From contig NZ_JAOQNK010000001.1 in assembly GCF_025961315.1 (NCBI RefSeq), forward strand, positions 3,596,001-3,660,000: a stretch of 64,000 nucleotides of DNA, in the 5' to 3' direction. Numbering within the stretch: position 1 is the first letter of the stretch; every line of letters begins with the position of its first letter. The DNA comes from Sphingobacterium kitahiroshimense (lineage in GTDB: Bacteria > Bacteroidota > Bacteroidia > Sphingobacteriales > Sphingobacteriaceae). The notes below the pieces were generated by a model. It was not told the DNA's origin. It ran no database searches and saw only the letters and a list, made by a program, of their open reading frames with translations. This document shows positions 52,077 through 60,639 of the stretch, in pieces. Position numbers and translations under genes: made by a program.

Positions 52077-52538
52077 ATGAGAAGAAATATTGTTGTTAAA
52101 TTGATCTGTCTTGTGCTATTTAGCTTCAGTATGCAGGTAAAAGCTCAGGAGATCTTATATGGCCCTACAATTAGTTATCAATATCAAAAAGGAAGTGCTG
52201 TAAAAACAGGAGGGTATTTTGCATTTGCTTTTCTCGGTGAAAATATTTTAAAAACAGATGTTACCGCTAATTTTACATGGACACAGAAAAAGTTTGCAGT
52301 AATTCCTGAGCTGGCGCTGTCTTTCTATCCTGAATCCTGGGTAGTTGCTCCTTTTGTACGGACAGAATTCACTCCATATACCTTTACACCAAAAGTAGGT
52401 GTTACAATGGCCACTCTTTTGGACTTGGATTTTGGATATGGATTTTCAATCGCCGACAAGCAGGATTATCGTCCACTGAAGGGTTTTACGGTTTCGCTCA
52501 GATTTAATATCCCGCTCAACTACAAACTCAATATGTAG
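52077..52538 (+). CDS. Small outer-membrane beta-barrel-like protein 2
   Basis: This 153-residue protein is a tandem paralogue of the preceding one: signal peptide ending near VKAQE, then GPTISYQYQKGSAVKTGGYF, TANFTWTQKKFAVIPELALS and PFVRTEFTPYTFTPKVGVT, each aligning with the corresponding block of its neighbour. Both end in NIPLN followed by an aromatic or hydrophobic tail, as in barrel C-termini. The function is unknown. Confidence 0.65.
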   Translation: MRRNIVVKLICLVLFSFSMQVKAQEILYGPTISYQYQKGSAVKTGGYFAFAFLGENILKTDVTANFTWTQKKFAVIPELALSFYPESWVVAPFVRTEFTPYTFTPKVGVTMATLLDLDFGYGFSIADKQDYRPLKGFTVSLRFNIPLNYKLNM

Positions 52539-52618
52539 TGTTTTTTGTTATTTGAGATAACAACCTATTATTTATAACAGAGTCTATTTCCCGGTAATTT
52601 TAAAGTGTAATATTGATA

Positions 52619-53662
52619 ATGAAAGATTTTACCCATTTGCATCAGCCAACAGGTCGGGTGATCAGTGATGAAGAAAGGACGTATCTCTTTTTTGGCGGAA
52701 CTTCCTATCTGGGCTTATTGGTTAATGAGGCTTATATGGATGTATATAAACAAGGAATTTCTATTTATGGACTGAATAACGGAACCTCCCGTAATAATAA
52801 TATTCAGCTTGGTATTTTTGATATTGCCGAGGAGGCTGCAGCTTTACGATTTGGCTTTGAAGATGCGATGCTAGTTTCAAGTGGTTATTTGGCTGCACAA
52901 TTGGTTGTGAGGGTACTTGCTTTACAAGGAACACTTCTATATGCTCCCAATAGTCATCCAGCATTGTGGTTTGATGTCAATCCAGGAGTGAGTGGTCTTA
53001 TGGCTTCTTGGCTAGAGGATGCGGTAAAGCATATCAATGCCTCTAAAGAAGAGTCTTTCGTAATTGTGAGTAATGCACTGGATAATTTAACACCCCAGCA
53101 CTACGATTTTAGTCCATTACTAAAAATAGATCCCAATAAAAGGATCGTGCTTTTAGTGGATGACTCGCACGGAATCGGGGTGGTTCGCAAAAATAAAGTT
53201 TCTACGGAATTGTCTATGTTTGATAATACAGGAATTGATGTCGTAGTCGTTGCATCTTTGGCAAAAGGTATGGGAACAGATGCGGGTATCATCTTGTCAT
53301 CCAATAAGTGGATTCAAAGGTTTCGTAAATCATCTTTTTTTACTGGAGCCTCCCCTGCTTCTCCCGCTTTCATGTACGCTTTTACAAATTCACAGGAAAT
53401 ATATTCGGATGAATTCAATAAACTCCAACAGAATGTCAAGCTATTTAGCGACTTAATCGGCAATAGCCTAAATCATATTCCTAATTTTCCTGTTTTCAGT
53501 TCAACGAACCCTGAACTTTATCAAAAATTAGTAAAAGAGGGATTTTTGATTTCAAGTTTTCCTTATCCTTTGGAAACAGATCCACCATTAAACAGAATTG
53601 TGCTGAGCAGTCTTCATAATGCCGATGATTTAAAAAAAATAGCACAGGTAATTTGTGATTAA
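52619..53662 (+). CDS. PLP-dependent alpha-oxoamine synthase-like aminotransferase (BioF relative)
   Basis: The protein (347 residues from ATG 52619; a TTG six bases upstream is possible) has fold-type I PLP enzyme features: GTSYLGLLVN, NNGTSRNNNIQLGIFDIAEE, VLLVDDSHGIGVV and VVVASLAKGMGTDAG, whose K216 is the likely Schiff-base lysine. It resembles BioF and related 2-amino-3-oxo acid synthases, but is shorter and clearly different from the bioF at 43101. It is not in a biosynthetic cluster, so the acyl and amino acid substrates are unknown. Confidence 0.78.
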   Translation: MKDFTHLHQPTGRVISDEERTYLFFGGTSYLGLLVNEAYMDVYKQGISIYGLNNGTSRNNNIQLGIFDIAEEAAALRFGFEDAMLVSSGYLAAQLVVRVLALQGTLLYAPNSHPALWFDVNPGVSGLMASWLEDAVKHINASKEESFVIVSNALDNLTPQHYDFSPLLKIDPNKRIVLLVDDSHGIGVVRKNKVSTELSMFDNTGIDVVVVASLAKGMGTDAGIILSSNKWIQRFRKSSFFTGASPASPAFMYAFTNSQEIYSDEFNKLQQNVKLFSDLIGNSLNHIPNFPVFSSTNPELYQKLVKEGFLISSFPYPLETDPPLNRIVLSSLHNADDLKKIAQVICD

Positions 53663-53686
53663 AATTTAAGTCATAGGCTTATCATT

Positions 53687-53702
53687 TGTTTCACGTGAAA
53701 TG
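53687..53702. promoter_or_regulatory. parS-like centromere site 3
   Basis: TGTTTCACGTGAAATG matches the parS consensus at 14 of 16 positions. It lies between the BioF-like gene and the HU gene, 52 kb from the other two sites, as expected if several parS sites flank the origin. Confidence 0.6.
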
Positions 53703-53721
53703 ATAAAAATAAAATTAAAGG

Positions 53722-53751
53722 TTTGATTTTCAGTAATAAAGTGTATTTTTG
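53722..53751 (+). promoter_or_regulatory. Promoter upstream of the HU gene
   Basis: TTTG (53722-53725), an 18-nt spacer and TATTTTTG (53744-53751) form a good Bacteroidota promoter. Further TAnnTTTG elements at 53874-53881 (TACTTTTG) and 53893-53900 (TATATTTG) suggest several start sites for this highly expressed gene. Confidence 0.6.
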
Positions 53752-53939
53752 TGCTTCTTTGAAAAATGAGTTTAGCGATGCAATATGGCTAAGCTGTTGT
53801 AAATGATCTCTTTTGGAATAATTTTAAAATAAAAAAAATGTTTAAATTATTTCCAAACGTCATTTTAAAGAGATACTTTTGCAACCCCAAAGTATATTTG
53901 GTTAAAGGTTGAGAAATAAATAATTACAGTAAAATTGAT

Positions 53940-54224
53940 ATGACTAAAGCAGAAATTATTGCAGAAATCTCTAACAAAACAGGCTTAGAGAAGGTAGATG
54001 TTCAAGAGACCGTTGAGGCATTCTTCAAAGTGGTTAAAAACGCAATGGTGGGTGGAGAAAATGTATACGTAAGAGGTTTTGGTAGCTTTGTTGTTAAAAA
54101 AAGAGCTGAAAAAACTGCTAGAAACATTTCTAAAAACACAGCGATCATCATCCCTGAACATTTCGTTCCTAGTTTCAAACCGGCAAAAGTATTTGTTGAG
54201 AAAGTAAAAAACGGCAATAAATAA
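53940..54224 (+). CDS. HU family DNA-binding protein
   Basis: This is a 94-residue HU/IHF protein, a nucleoid-associated DNA-bending dimer. It shows the N-terminal helices (MTKAEIIAEISNKTGLEKVD), the hinge VRGFGSFVVKKRAEKTARNI and an arm ending in PSFKPAKVFVEKVK. The proline that intercalates into DNA is in NTAIIIPEHFVPSF. It is next to a parS-like site and in front of a TPR protein gene. Confidence 0.93.
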   Translation: MTKAEIIAEISNKTGLEKVDVQETVEAFFKVVKNAMVGGENVYVRGFGSFVVKKRAEKTARNISKNTAIIIPEHFVPSFKPAKVFVEKVKNGNK

Positions 54225-54243
54225 TCTTAAAAACAGATTAAAA

Positions 54244-55074
54244 ATGGCAAAAACCAAACAGATTATAGTAGTAGGCGTGGTTGCAGCATTAGTTGCGGTA
54301 CTATTGGCACAACCTATCAAAGGTTTGGTGAACGAGAAAGAAGAATCTGCTCAAACGGAGCAATCTTCTTCCGAAATTAATTTGGAAAACATATCGTTAA
54401 TGACAAAACAAGGATTAGATGCAAATTTAATCAAAGATATTTCCGATATTGAGACCCAAATTGCAAAGGCATCTGGAGAAGAAAAGATTTCTTTACTTCA
54501 AAAGTTGGCTGTAAAGTGGGATGATTTGGCGAAGCCAGCTCCGCAAGGATTCATTTATGAAGAAATGGCTAAAATTTCTCCAAAATATGAATACTGGTTG
54601 AAAGCGGGTAACTCTTATCGTACTGCTTACACAAATTTACAAGACTCTACTTTAGCTCAGGCTTTAACACAAAATGCAATTCGTTCTTACGAAGCTGCGT
54701 TGAAATTAAATACTGCTAGTTTAGAAGCGAAAACAGGATTAGGAGCTGCTATGGTTTCAGGTACTAATAACCCGATGGCAGGAATTGCTTTACTTCGTGA
54801 AGTGGTTCAAGCAGATCCAAAAAATGTAGAAGCAAACAAAACTTTGGGATTGTTTTCATTACAATCTCGCCAGTTTGATAAAGCGATTGATCGTTTCAAA
54901 ACAGTTATTGAATTGAAACCAGATGCGGAATCTTACTTTTATTTAGCCACAGGCTATGAAAATATTGGGATGAAAAGTGAGGCGGTTGCTGCTTTTAAAC
55001 AAAGTAAACAACTAGCTGCTGACCCTTCCCTTTCACAATTTATCGATCGCAAGATCGCTGAGTTGAGTAAGTAA
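54244..55074 (+). CDS. Membrane-anchored tetratricopeptide repeat protein
   Basis: The 276-residue protein starts with a signal anchor (TKQIIVVGVVAALVAVLLAQ) followed by a low-complexity Glu/Ser-rich stretch and a helical region. At least three TPR motifs are seen from about residue 125 to the end (AIRSYEAALKLNTASLEAKT, LREVVQADPKNVEANKTLGL, FDKAIDRFKTVIELKPDAES). It follows the HU gene by 19 nt and is probably co-transcribed. It likely acts as a scaffold at the inner membrane; partner unknown. Confidence 0.8.
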   Translation: MAKTKQIIVVGVVAALVAVLLAQPIKGLVNEKEESAQTEQSSSEINLENISLMTKQGLDANLIKDISDIETQIAKASGEEKISLLQKLAVKWDDLAKPAPQGFIYEEMAKISPKYEYWLKAGNSYRTAYTNLQDSTLAQALTQNAIRSYEAALKLNTASLEAKTGLGAAMVSGTNNPMAGIALLREVVQADPKNVEANKTLGLFSLQSRQFDKAIDRFKTVIELKPDAESYFYLATGYENIGMKSEAVAAFKQSKQLAADPSLSQFIDRKIAELSK

Positions 55075-55110
55075 TTAATTTAGTTTATAATCATTTAAAA
55101 AAAATTAGCT

Positions 55111-55200
55111 ATGCCAAGCGGAAAAAAAAGAAAAAGACACAAAATGGCTACTCACAAACGTAAAAAACGTTTAAGAAAAAATAGACACAAGAAAAAATAG
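55111..55200 (+). CDS. 29-residue highly basic protein, likely ribosome-associated
   Basis: This short gene encodes MPSGKKRKRHKMATHKRKKR followed by nine more residues, mostly Lys, Arg and His. Near-identical tiny basic proteins occur in many Bacteroidota and are sometimes annotated as AURKAIP1/COX24-like or ribosomal Thx-like proteins. The composition fits an rRNA-binding peptide. It lies 36 nt after the TPR gene and a terminator follows. The assignment to a named ribosomal protein is not secure. Confidence 0.75.
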   Translation: MPSGKKRKRHKMATHKRKKRLRKNRHKKK

Positions 55201-55272
55201 TCTTTCTTGTATAAGACTCCAATAGGTTGTTGAGACATGAAAATAACGCAATAATCGCATTGAAGTTTGATG

Positions 55273-55310
55273 ATCTACACGTAATTTATTACGTGTAGAT
55301 TGTTTTTTTT
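55273..55310 (+). terminator. Terminator before rng
   Basis: ATCTACACGTAA (55273-55284) pairs perfectly with TTACGTGTAGAT (55289-55300) around TTTA, followed by eight T residues. Confidence 0.88.
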
Positions 55311-55392
55311 TATAAAAAAACGTTCTTTAAGGTTTAATCAGATACAACAAAGTTAGCAGGGTATGCTAATTTGTATCGTAAATATGTAGCTG

Positions 55393-56946
55393 TTGGTAAA
55401 GGAATTAATTATCGATTCTACTCCTGAAAAAGGAGTTACTATTGCTTTGCTACAGGATAAGCAGCTTGTTGAACTAAATAGGGAAACGGTTAACAATAAT
55501 TTTTCAGTTGGAGATATTTATCTTGGGCGAATCAAAAAAATTATGCCGGGATTAAATGCAGCATTTGTAGACGTAGGATACGAAAAAGATGCTTTTCTCC
55601 ACTATTTGGACTTAGGTCCTCAGGTTCAATCTTTGCTAAAACTTACTCGAATAGTAAAGAATGGCAGTTATCAAGAGAAACTGCTAAATAGTTTAAAACT
55701 TGAAAAGGACATCGATAAGGCCGGTAAGATATCTGATATCTTAAGCAAAAACATGCTTTTACCAGTTCAAATCGCAAAAGAACCAATATCAACAAAAGGA
55801 CCTCGATTGAGCTCCGATCTATCTATTGCAGGTAGATTTGTCGTACTGGTACCTTTTTCAAGCGCGGTTTCCATATCCAAACGAATCAAAGGAAGTAATG
55901 AGCGGACACGTCTCAAGAAGATTGTCGAAGGAATAAAACCTCCTAATTTTGGAGTTATTATCCGAACGGTGTCTGAAGGTAAAGGCGTAGACGAACTACA
56001 AAAGGATTTATTGGATCTAATCTCTAAGTGGGAAATATTTACCAAGCGACTTCGGACAGCAGAACCTCCTCAAAAAGTATTGGGTGAAATGGATAGAGCT
56101 TCTACCATCTTACGCGATTTATTAACAGATGAATTTACACATATTCATGTAAATGATCCTGTGATATATGAAGAGACAAAATCTTATGTCCAAGATATCT
56201 CTCCTGATCTAGAAAAAATTGTAAAACTTTATAAACATAAAGAACCAATTTTTGACCATTTTGGGGTTGAGAAACAAATCAAGGCTGCTTTTGGAAAAAC
56301 TGTTACATTACAAGGTGGTGCTTATCTCGTAATCGAGCACACTGAAGCACTTCACGTCGTTGATGTTAATAGTGGTAATCGTTCTGCTAATAAAGAGAAC
56401 CAAGAGGATAATGCGCTCCTGGTTAATATGGAAGCAGCAAAAGAAATTGCGCGTCAATTGCGCTTAAGAGATATGGGCGGGATCGTTGTTGTCGATTTTA
56501 TCGATATGCATAAACCTACTCATCGCAAAGAGCTGTACAGCTTCTTGAAAGAATGTATGGCCACGGATCGTGCGAGACACACAATCTTGCCTCCAAGTAA
56601 ATTTGGATTAGTGCAGATTACGCGTCAACGTGTTAGACCAGAAATGAATATCGTTACAAATGAGAAATGTCCCGCTTGTGATGGTACTGGTGAGATTCGG
56701 TCAAGTATTGTCCTGATGGATGATATTGAAAATAATTTAAGTTTTATTCTTCAAGAACAAAATGAAAAAGGAATATCACTATGTGTACATCCTTATATAG
56801 CCGCTTTTATTAAATCTGGCTTTATTTCAAAAAGAATAAAATGGTTTTTGAAGTTTCAAAAATGGATCAAAGTTGTTCCGGTTACTTCATATTATTTAAC
56901 GGAATTCCATTTCTTTAATGCTAAAGACGAGGAAATCAAGTTATAA
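55393..56946 (+). CDS. rng: Ribonuclease E/G family protein
   Basis: This 517-residue RNase G-type endoribonuclease has an N-terminal S1 domain (IYLGRIKKIMPGLNAAFVDV), an RNase E/G 5'-sensor and DNase I-like core with VVDVNSGN and GGIVVVDFIDM containing the catalytic aspartates, and zinc-link cysteines in EKCPACDGTGEIR. It processes rRNA and turns over mRNA. The start is a TTG at 55393 preceded by an in-frame stop, giving the family N-terminus VKELIIDS. A hairpin terminator separates it from the converging miaA. Confidence 0.93.
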   Translation: MVKELIIDSTPEKGVTIALLQDKQLVELNRETVNNNFSVGDIYLGRIKKIMPGLNAAFVDVGYEKDAFLHYLDLGPQVQSLLKLTRIVKNGSYQEKLLNSLKLEKDIDKAGKISDILSKNMLLPVQIAKEPISTKGPRLSSDLSIAGRFVVLVPFSSAVSISKRIKGSNERTRLKKIVEGIKPPNFGVIIRTVSEGKGVDELQKDLLDLISKWEIFTKRLRTAEPPQKVLGEMDRASTILRDLLTDEFTHIHVNDPVIYEETKSYVQDISPDLEKIVKLYKHKEPIFDHFGVEKQIKAAFGKTVTLQGGAYLVIEHTEALHVVDVNSGNRSANKENQEDNALLVNMEAAKEIARQLRLRDMGGIVVVDFIDMHKPTHRKELYSFLKECMATDRARHTILPPSKFGLVQITRQRVRPEMNIVTNEKCPACDGTGEIRSSIVLMDDIENNLSFILQEQNEKGISLCVHPYIAAFIKSGFISKRIKWFLKFQKWIKVVPVTSYYLTEFHFFNAKDEEIKL

Positions 56947-56958
56947 TCGAAAGAAATT

Positions 56959-56992
56959 AAAAAGGGTTGATCCATCTGGTCAACCCTTTTTC
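56959..56992. terminator. Bidirectional terminator between rng and miaA
   Basis: AAAAGGGTTGA pairs with TCAACCCTTTT across nine bases, with A/T runs suitable for both strands. Confidence 0.82.
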
Positions 56993-57013
56993 TGTTTATA
57001 AACTCTGATACTT

Positions 57014-57916
57014 TTAATCCAACCAATTGATGACAATACCATCTTTTTCCATCTTACGGAAATAAGTCATCTGCCTTTTTGCATAGCGATGAATTTCTGT
57101 TTCCAATTTTTTATAGAACTCTTCGTAGTTTAATTCGCCTAATAGGTATTTAGATATATATTTATATTCCAGACCATAATATTGCAGTTCTGTATGACTA
57201 ACACCAGATTCCAATAATGCCTGTACCTCTAAAATAAGTCCTGCCTCTATTCTTTGATCTAGTCTTTTGGAGATCTTTTTTCTTCTTGTGGATACATCAG
57301 GATTTAAGCCTATTACAAAGGAATCTAAACTTTCATTATTACGTATCATTTCTGGATTATTCTTAAGCCATTCTAAAATTTCTATCCCGCGAATAATTCT
57401 CTTTTTAGTGGATAAATCGATAAATAGATCATTGGGTTTGTTATACTTAGCTAATCTATCGATAAGTTCATCCTTTTCAAATTGATATAGAGCCTCTTTA
57501 AAACCAGGTTGGCTAGGAATTTTAACATATTTACTGCCTTGAATAACACTTTGAATGTAGAGCCCAGTTCCCCCGCAAAGTATGATACGTTTTTTTTGTA
57601 GCAATAGGGATTGATAGATTTGTTGGAAATCTTCTATAAATTGTCCTAGATGATATTTTTCTCCTGGATCACAGATGCTGATGAGATGATAAGGAACATC
57701 GCCGTATTCGGATAGATCTTTACCAGTACCTATATCCATTTGACGATAGACCTGGCGGGAATCTGCACTGATAATTTCGGCCCCGATTTCTTTTGCTATT
57801 TGGACTGCTAGAGCTGTTTTCCCAGAAGCTGTAGGGCCTAAAATAACGATGACTTTCTCCCTTGGCAAAGATGAGATTGCCAAAGAAGAAAGTAATGTTT
57901 GTTGTTTAGTTATCAC
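57014..57916 (-). CDS. miaA: tRNA dimethylallyltransferase
   Basis: MiaA adds a dimethylallyl group to A37 of tRNAs reading UNN codons. The 300-residue protein has the P-loop VILGPTASGKTALAVQIA, AEIISADSRQVYRQMDIGTG (DSRQ motif) and RYAKRQMTYFRK near the C-terminus. The start is GTG at 57916, overlapping the stop of the upstream oxidoreductase gene (GTGA), so translation is coupled. A later start nearer the P-loop is possible. Confidence 0.94.
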   Translation of the reverse strand: MITKQQTLLSSLAISSLPREKVIVILGPTASGKTALAVQIAKEIGAEIISADSRQVYRQMDIGTGKDLSEYGDVPYHLISICDPGEKYHLGQFIEDFQQIYQSLLLQKKRIILCGGTGLYIQSVIQGSKYVKIPSQPGFKEALYQFEKDELIDRLAKYNKPNDLFIDLSTKKRIIRGIEILEWLKNNPEMIRNNESLDSFVIGLNPDVSTRRKKISKRLDQRIEAGLILEVQALLESGVSHTELQYYGLEYKYISKYLLGELNYEEFYKKLETEIHRYAKRQMTYFRKMEKDGIVINWLD

Positions 57917-59085
57917 ACAACAAATTTAGTCCATTTTTCAGAACCATTGTTGTTGTTGACAACATTTTCTATAAAAGCCATGCCGCGTACACCTTCGTGT
58001 ACTTGAGGGAAATCCAACATTTCTGCCGTTGGTGTCTTACCTTCTAATTTCGCAGATACAGTTTGAGCAAAATTGCGGTAAATATTACCAAATGACTCTA
58101 ATAGACCTTCTGGATGCCCAGATGGGATACGCGTATTGTGTGTTGCAAATGAACTTAACTGATTTGGAGCATTGTACGCATTTCCGGTACGGAATACTTG
58201 ACGAGGTTCGCCTAACATTTTGATTGTTAAGTTATTCGGATCTTCGTTAGCCCATTCTAACCCGCCATTTTCACCATAAATACGAATGCGTAAAGCATTC
58301 TCTTCTCCGGCTGCTACTTGTGAAGCCCAAAGCATTCCTTTTGCTCCTTCTTCAAAACGCAATAAAACAGAACCGTCATCATCTAGATGTCTTCCCTCAA
58401 CGAAAGTCGTTAAGTCTGCACATAATTCTGTAATTTTTAATCCTGTGATATATTCTGCTAGGTGAGCTGCGTGTACGCCGATATCGCCCATCGCTAAAGA
58501 TTTTCCAGATTTAGTAGGATCAGCACGCCACGCCGCACCGGCATTTCCTTCACGCTCAGTCAATTTACTCAACCATCCCTGAGGATATTCGACAACAACT
58601 TTACGGATTTTACCAAAGTGACCAGCTTTAACCATTGCTTTCGCTTGTTTTACCATCGGATAACCGGAGTAAGTATGTGTTAAGCAAAGTGTTTTATTCG
58701 TGCTTTTTATTATTTCTTCTAAAGATTTTGCTTCTTCTAATGTTAAGGTCATCGGTTTTTCAATGACAACATTGAAACCATTTTCCAAAGCCATTTTTGC
58801 AGGAGGATAATGCATGAAATTGGGCGTAACAATCGTTAAGAAATCCATGCGCTCTCCTTCGGGAAGCTGGCTTTCTTTTAAAATCATTTCCTCATAATTT
58901 GCATAGCAACGATTTTCTGGAATGAATAGATCTTCAGCAGACTGTTTGTTGATTTCAGGATTGATGCTGAATGAACCACATACAAGTTCGATTTTACCAT
59001 CCATATTTGCCGCGATACGGTGTACAGCTCCGATGAAAGCATCGTTGCCCCCTCCGACCATACCCATTCGTAGTTTTCTCTTCAT
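57913..59085 (-). CDS. Gfo/Idh/MocA family oxidoreductase
   Basis: This 390-residue NAD(P)-dependent dehydrogenase has an N-terminal Rossmann fold (GMVGGGNDAFIGAVHR), the EKPMTLTLEEAKSLE motif typical of the family, with the catalytic-site lysine, and a C-terminal alpha/beta domain with GDIGVHAAHLAEYITG. Members oxidise or reduce sugars and inositols; the substrate is not clear. It heads the two-gene unit with miaA. Confidence 0.88.
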   Translation of the reverse strand: MKRKLRMGMVGGGNDAFIGAVHRIAANMDGKIELVCGSFSINPEINKQSAEDLFIPENRCYANYEEMILKESQLPEGERMDFLTIVTPNFMHYPPAKMALENGFNVVIEKPMTLTLEEAKSLEEIIKSTNKTLCLTHTYSGYPMVKQAKAMVKAGHFGKIRKVVVEYPQGWLSKLTEREGNAGAAWRADPTKSGKSLAMGDIGVHAAHLAEYITGLKITELCADLTTFVEGRHLDDDGSVLLRFEEGAKGMLWASQVAAGEENALRIRIYGENGGLEWANEDPNNLTIKMLGEPRQVFRTGNAYNAPNQLSSFATHNTRIPSGHPEGLLESFGNIYRNFAQTVSAKLEGKTPTAEMLDFPQVHEGVRGMAFIENVVNNNNGSEKWTKFVV

Positions 59086-59141
59086 GTGATATATTTTATT
59101 ATTTACTGTTTAGATTAATCGACAAGATACAAAAAATGATT

Positions 59142-59930
59142 TTATTTTATAGATAGAATCAGTTTAAGACTGCCCAAGTTTTCTTTTAAGTAGCCATCAG
59201 GAAATTCTTTTTGTAGGTTCTTATATTGATCTTCATCTCTAATGAGCACTCTTGATATTCCATTTACCCAAAATTTAAGGGGTTCGAGTTCTGATTTTTT
59301 GACAAAACCAATTTTTTCTAATGAAGAATCTTGATTCCAATCCTTATCCGTATAGGTCATAATATCCTGGGGGTTGAAATCGTTGATAAATGCTTTAAGC
59401 AATTTGCTGATTCCCCCTACTACATTATAACCAAGTTTATTGCAAAATCTAATTAGTTCAAATGATCGATAGTTTTCAATATTTAATTCAGGCATTTTTC
59501 TTCCTCCGCTAAATACGGCAAGAGAAACTAGTTCACCCTCTAAAAATAGACCATACCGATATTTTCCTGGCATTGCCCCCTGCAAGTGGTTTTCTTCCAA
59601 GAATGCGATTGTATTTTTTTTATCGACACGAGCTACAACGGTATTTCTAGCGTAAGCTTTTTTCTGATGTAAGGCGATTGCCAGTATTCTTTTTAGAATG
59701 ATAGCATATTTGCTAAATAATATATCTTCATCAATATGTACGATTTTTTGATTTTCTTCTGAAACCCGCTTCGTGATATTAGATCCGTAAAGGTGAATTT
59801 TAAAAGGAAGCTCCTCCCCCGTTATTACTGTAAATACGGGGGATTTTTCGGAGACTAAAATCTCTGAATTGAAGCTCTTTCGTAATGCATTACAAAAGCG
59901 TTCTACTATTTGATGGTATGAATCTGTCAT
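59142..59930 (-). CDS. Uncharacterised protein, possibly GNAT-fold
   Basis: The protein (262 residues from the ATG at 59930) has no clear family. Residues about 120-210, with VARVDKKNTIAFLEENHLQG, YRYGLFLEGELVSLAVFSGG and FELIRFCNKLGYNVVGGISK, have the strand-helix pattern of GNAT acyltransferases and phage Mom-like proteins. A frame from 60110 would run through the def promoter region, so the later start is chosen. It is divergent from def. Confidence 0.55.
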   Translation of the reverse strand: MTDSYHQIVERFCNALRKSFNSEILVSEKSPVFTVITGEELPFKIHLYGSNITKRVSEENQKIVHIDEDILFSKYAIILKRILAIALHQKKAYARNTVVARVDKKNTIAFLEENHLQGAMPGKYRYGLFLEGELVSLAVFSGGRKMPELNIENYRSFELIRFCNKLGYNVVGGISKLLKAFINDFNPQDIMTYTDKDWNQDSSLEKIGFVKKSELEPLKFWVNGISRVLIRDEDQYKNLQKEFPDGYLKENLGSLKLILSIK

Positions 59931-59994
59931 TTTCGAATAACAAAAATATGATTTATTAGAAACAAACTGTGGTTTTCGATTGAATTTTAATACG

Positions 59995-60002
59995 TATCTT
60001 TG
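59995..60002 (+). promoter_or_regulatory. -7 promoter element of def
   Basis: TATCTTTG is an exact TAnnTTTG match, 21 nt before the def ATG. The -33 region contains only GGTTTTCG, a weak match to TTTG. Confidence 0.6.
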
Positions 60003-60023
60003 TCCTTCAAAAAAAAATAAAGT

Positions 60024-60605
60024 ATGAAACTTCCAATTGTGGCTTACGGAGACCCAGTTTTGCGTAAGGTAGCAGATGAAATAGATGAGGATTATCCAAA
60101 CTTGAAACAACTTATTGCAGATATGTTTGAAACGATGTATGCAGCAAGTGGTGTTGGGTTAGCAGCCCCCCAAGTTGGTTTGCCAATTCGTCTTTTTGTA
60201 ATCGACGCAACTCCTTTTGCTGAAGATATTGAAGAAGAAAAAGAAGTGTTGACAGCTTTCAAGAAAGTTTTCATTAATCCGATCATGGTTGAAGAGTCTG
60301 GTGAGAAATGGGCCTTTAATGAAGGATGCTTAAGTATTCCTGATATTAATGAGGATGTTTTGAGGAACCCGAATATTAAGATTAATTATCTGGATGAAAA
60401 CTTTGAGGAGCACGAAATTGATTTATCCGGTTTAGCAGCGCGTGTTGTACAACATGAATATGATCATATCGAAGGGAAATTGTTTACTGATAAATTGTCT
60501 ACACTGAAAAAAACAATGTTGAAAGGAAAACTGGATACAATTTCTAAAGGGATGATCCGTGTTGGATATAAAATGAAATTTCCATTTCAAAAGAAAAAGC
60601 GTTAG
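60024..60605 (+). CDS. def: Peptide deformylase
   Basis: Def removes the formyl group from nascent proteins. The 193-residue protein has all three family motifs: GVGLAAPQVG, EGCLSIP (metal-ligand cysteine) and QHEYDHIEGKLF (HExxH-type motif with two metal histidines and catalytic glutamate). It is monocistronic and ends at a hairpin that overlaps its stop codon. Confidence 0.96.
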   Translation: MKLPIVAYGDPVLRKVADEIDEDYPNLKQLIADMFETMYAASGVGLAAPQVGLPIRLFVIDATPFAEDIEEEKEVLTAFKKVFINPIMVEESGEKWAFNEGCLSIPDINEDVLRNPNIKINYLDENFEEHEIDLSGLAARVVQHEYDHIEGKLFTDKLSTLKKTMLKGKLDTISKGMIRVGYKMKFPFQKKKR

Positions 60606-60622
60606 TTATAATTAACGCTTTT
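60595..60622. terminator. Terminator between def and the TRIC-type channel gene
   Basis: AAAAGCGTTA (60595-60604) pairs with TAACGCTTTT (60613-60622); the stem overlaps the def stop codon and is followed by T-rich sequence. Confidence 0.65.
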
Positions 60623-60639
60623 CTAATTATTTCTCCACC

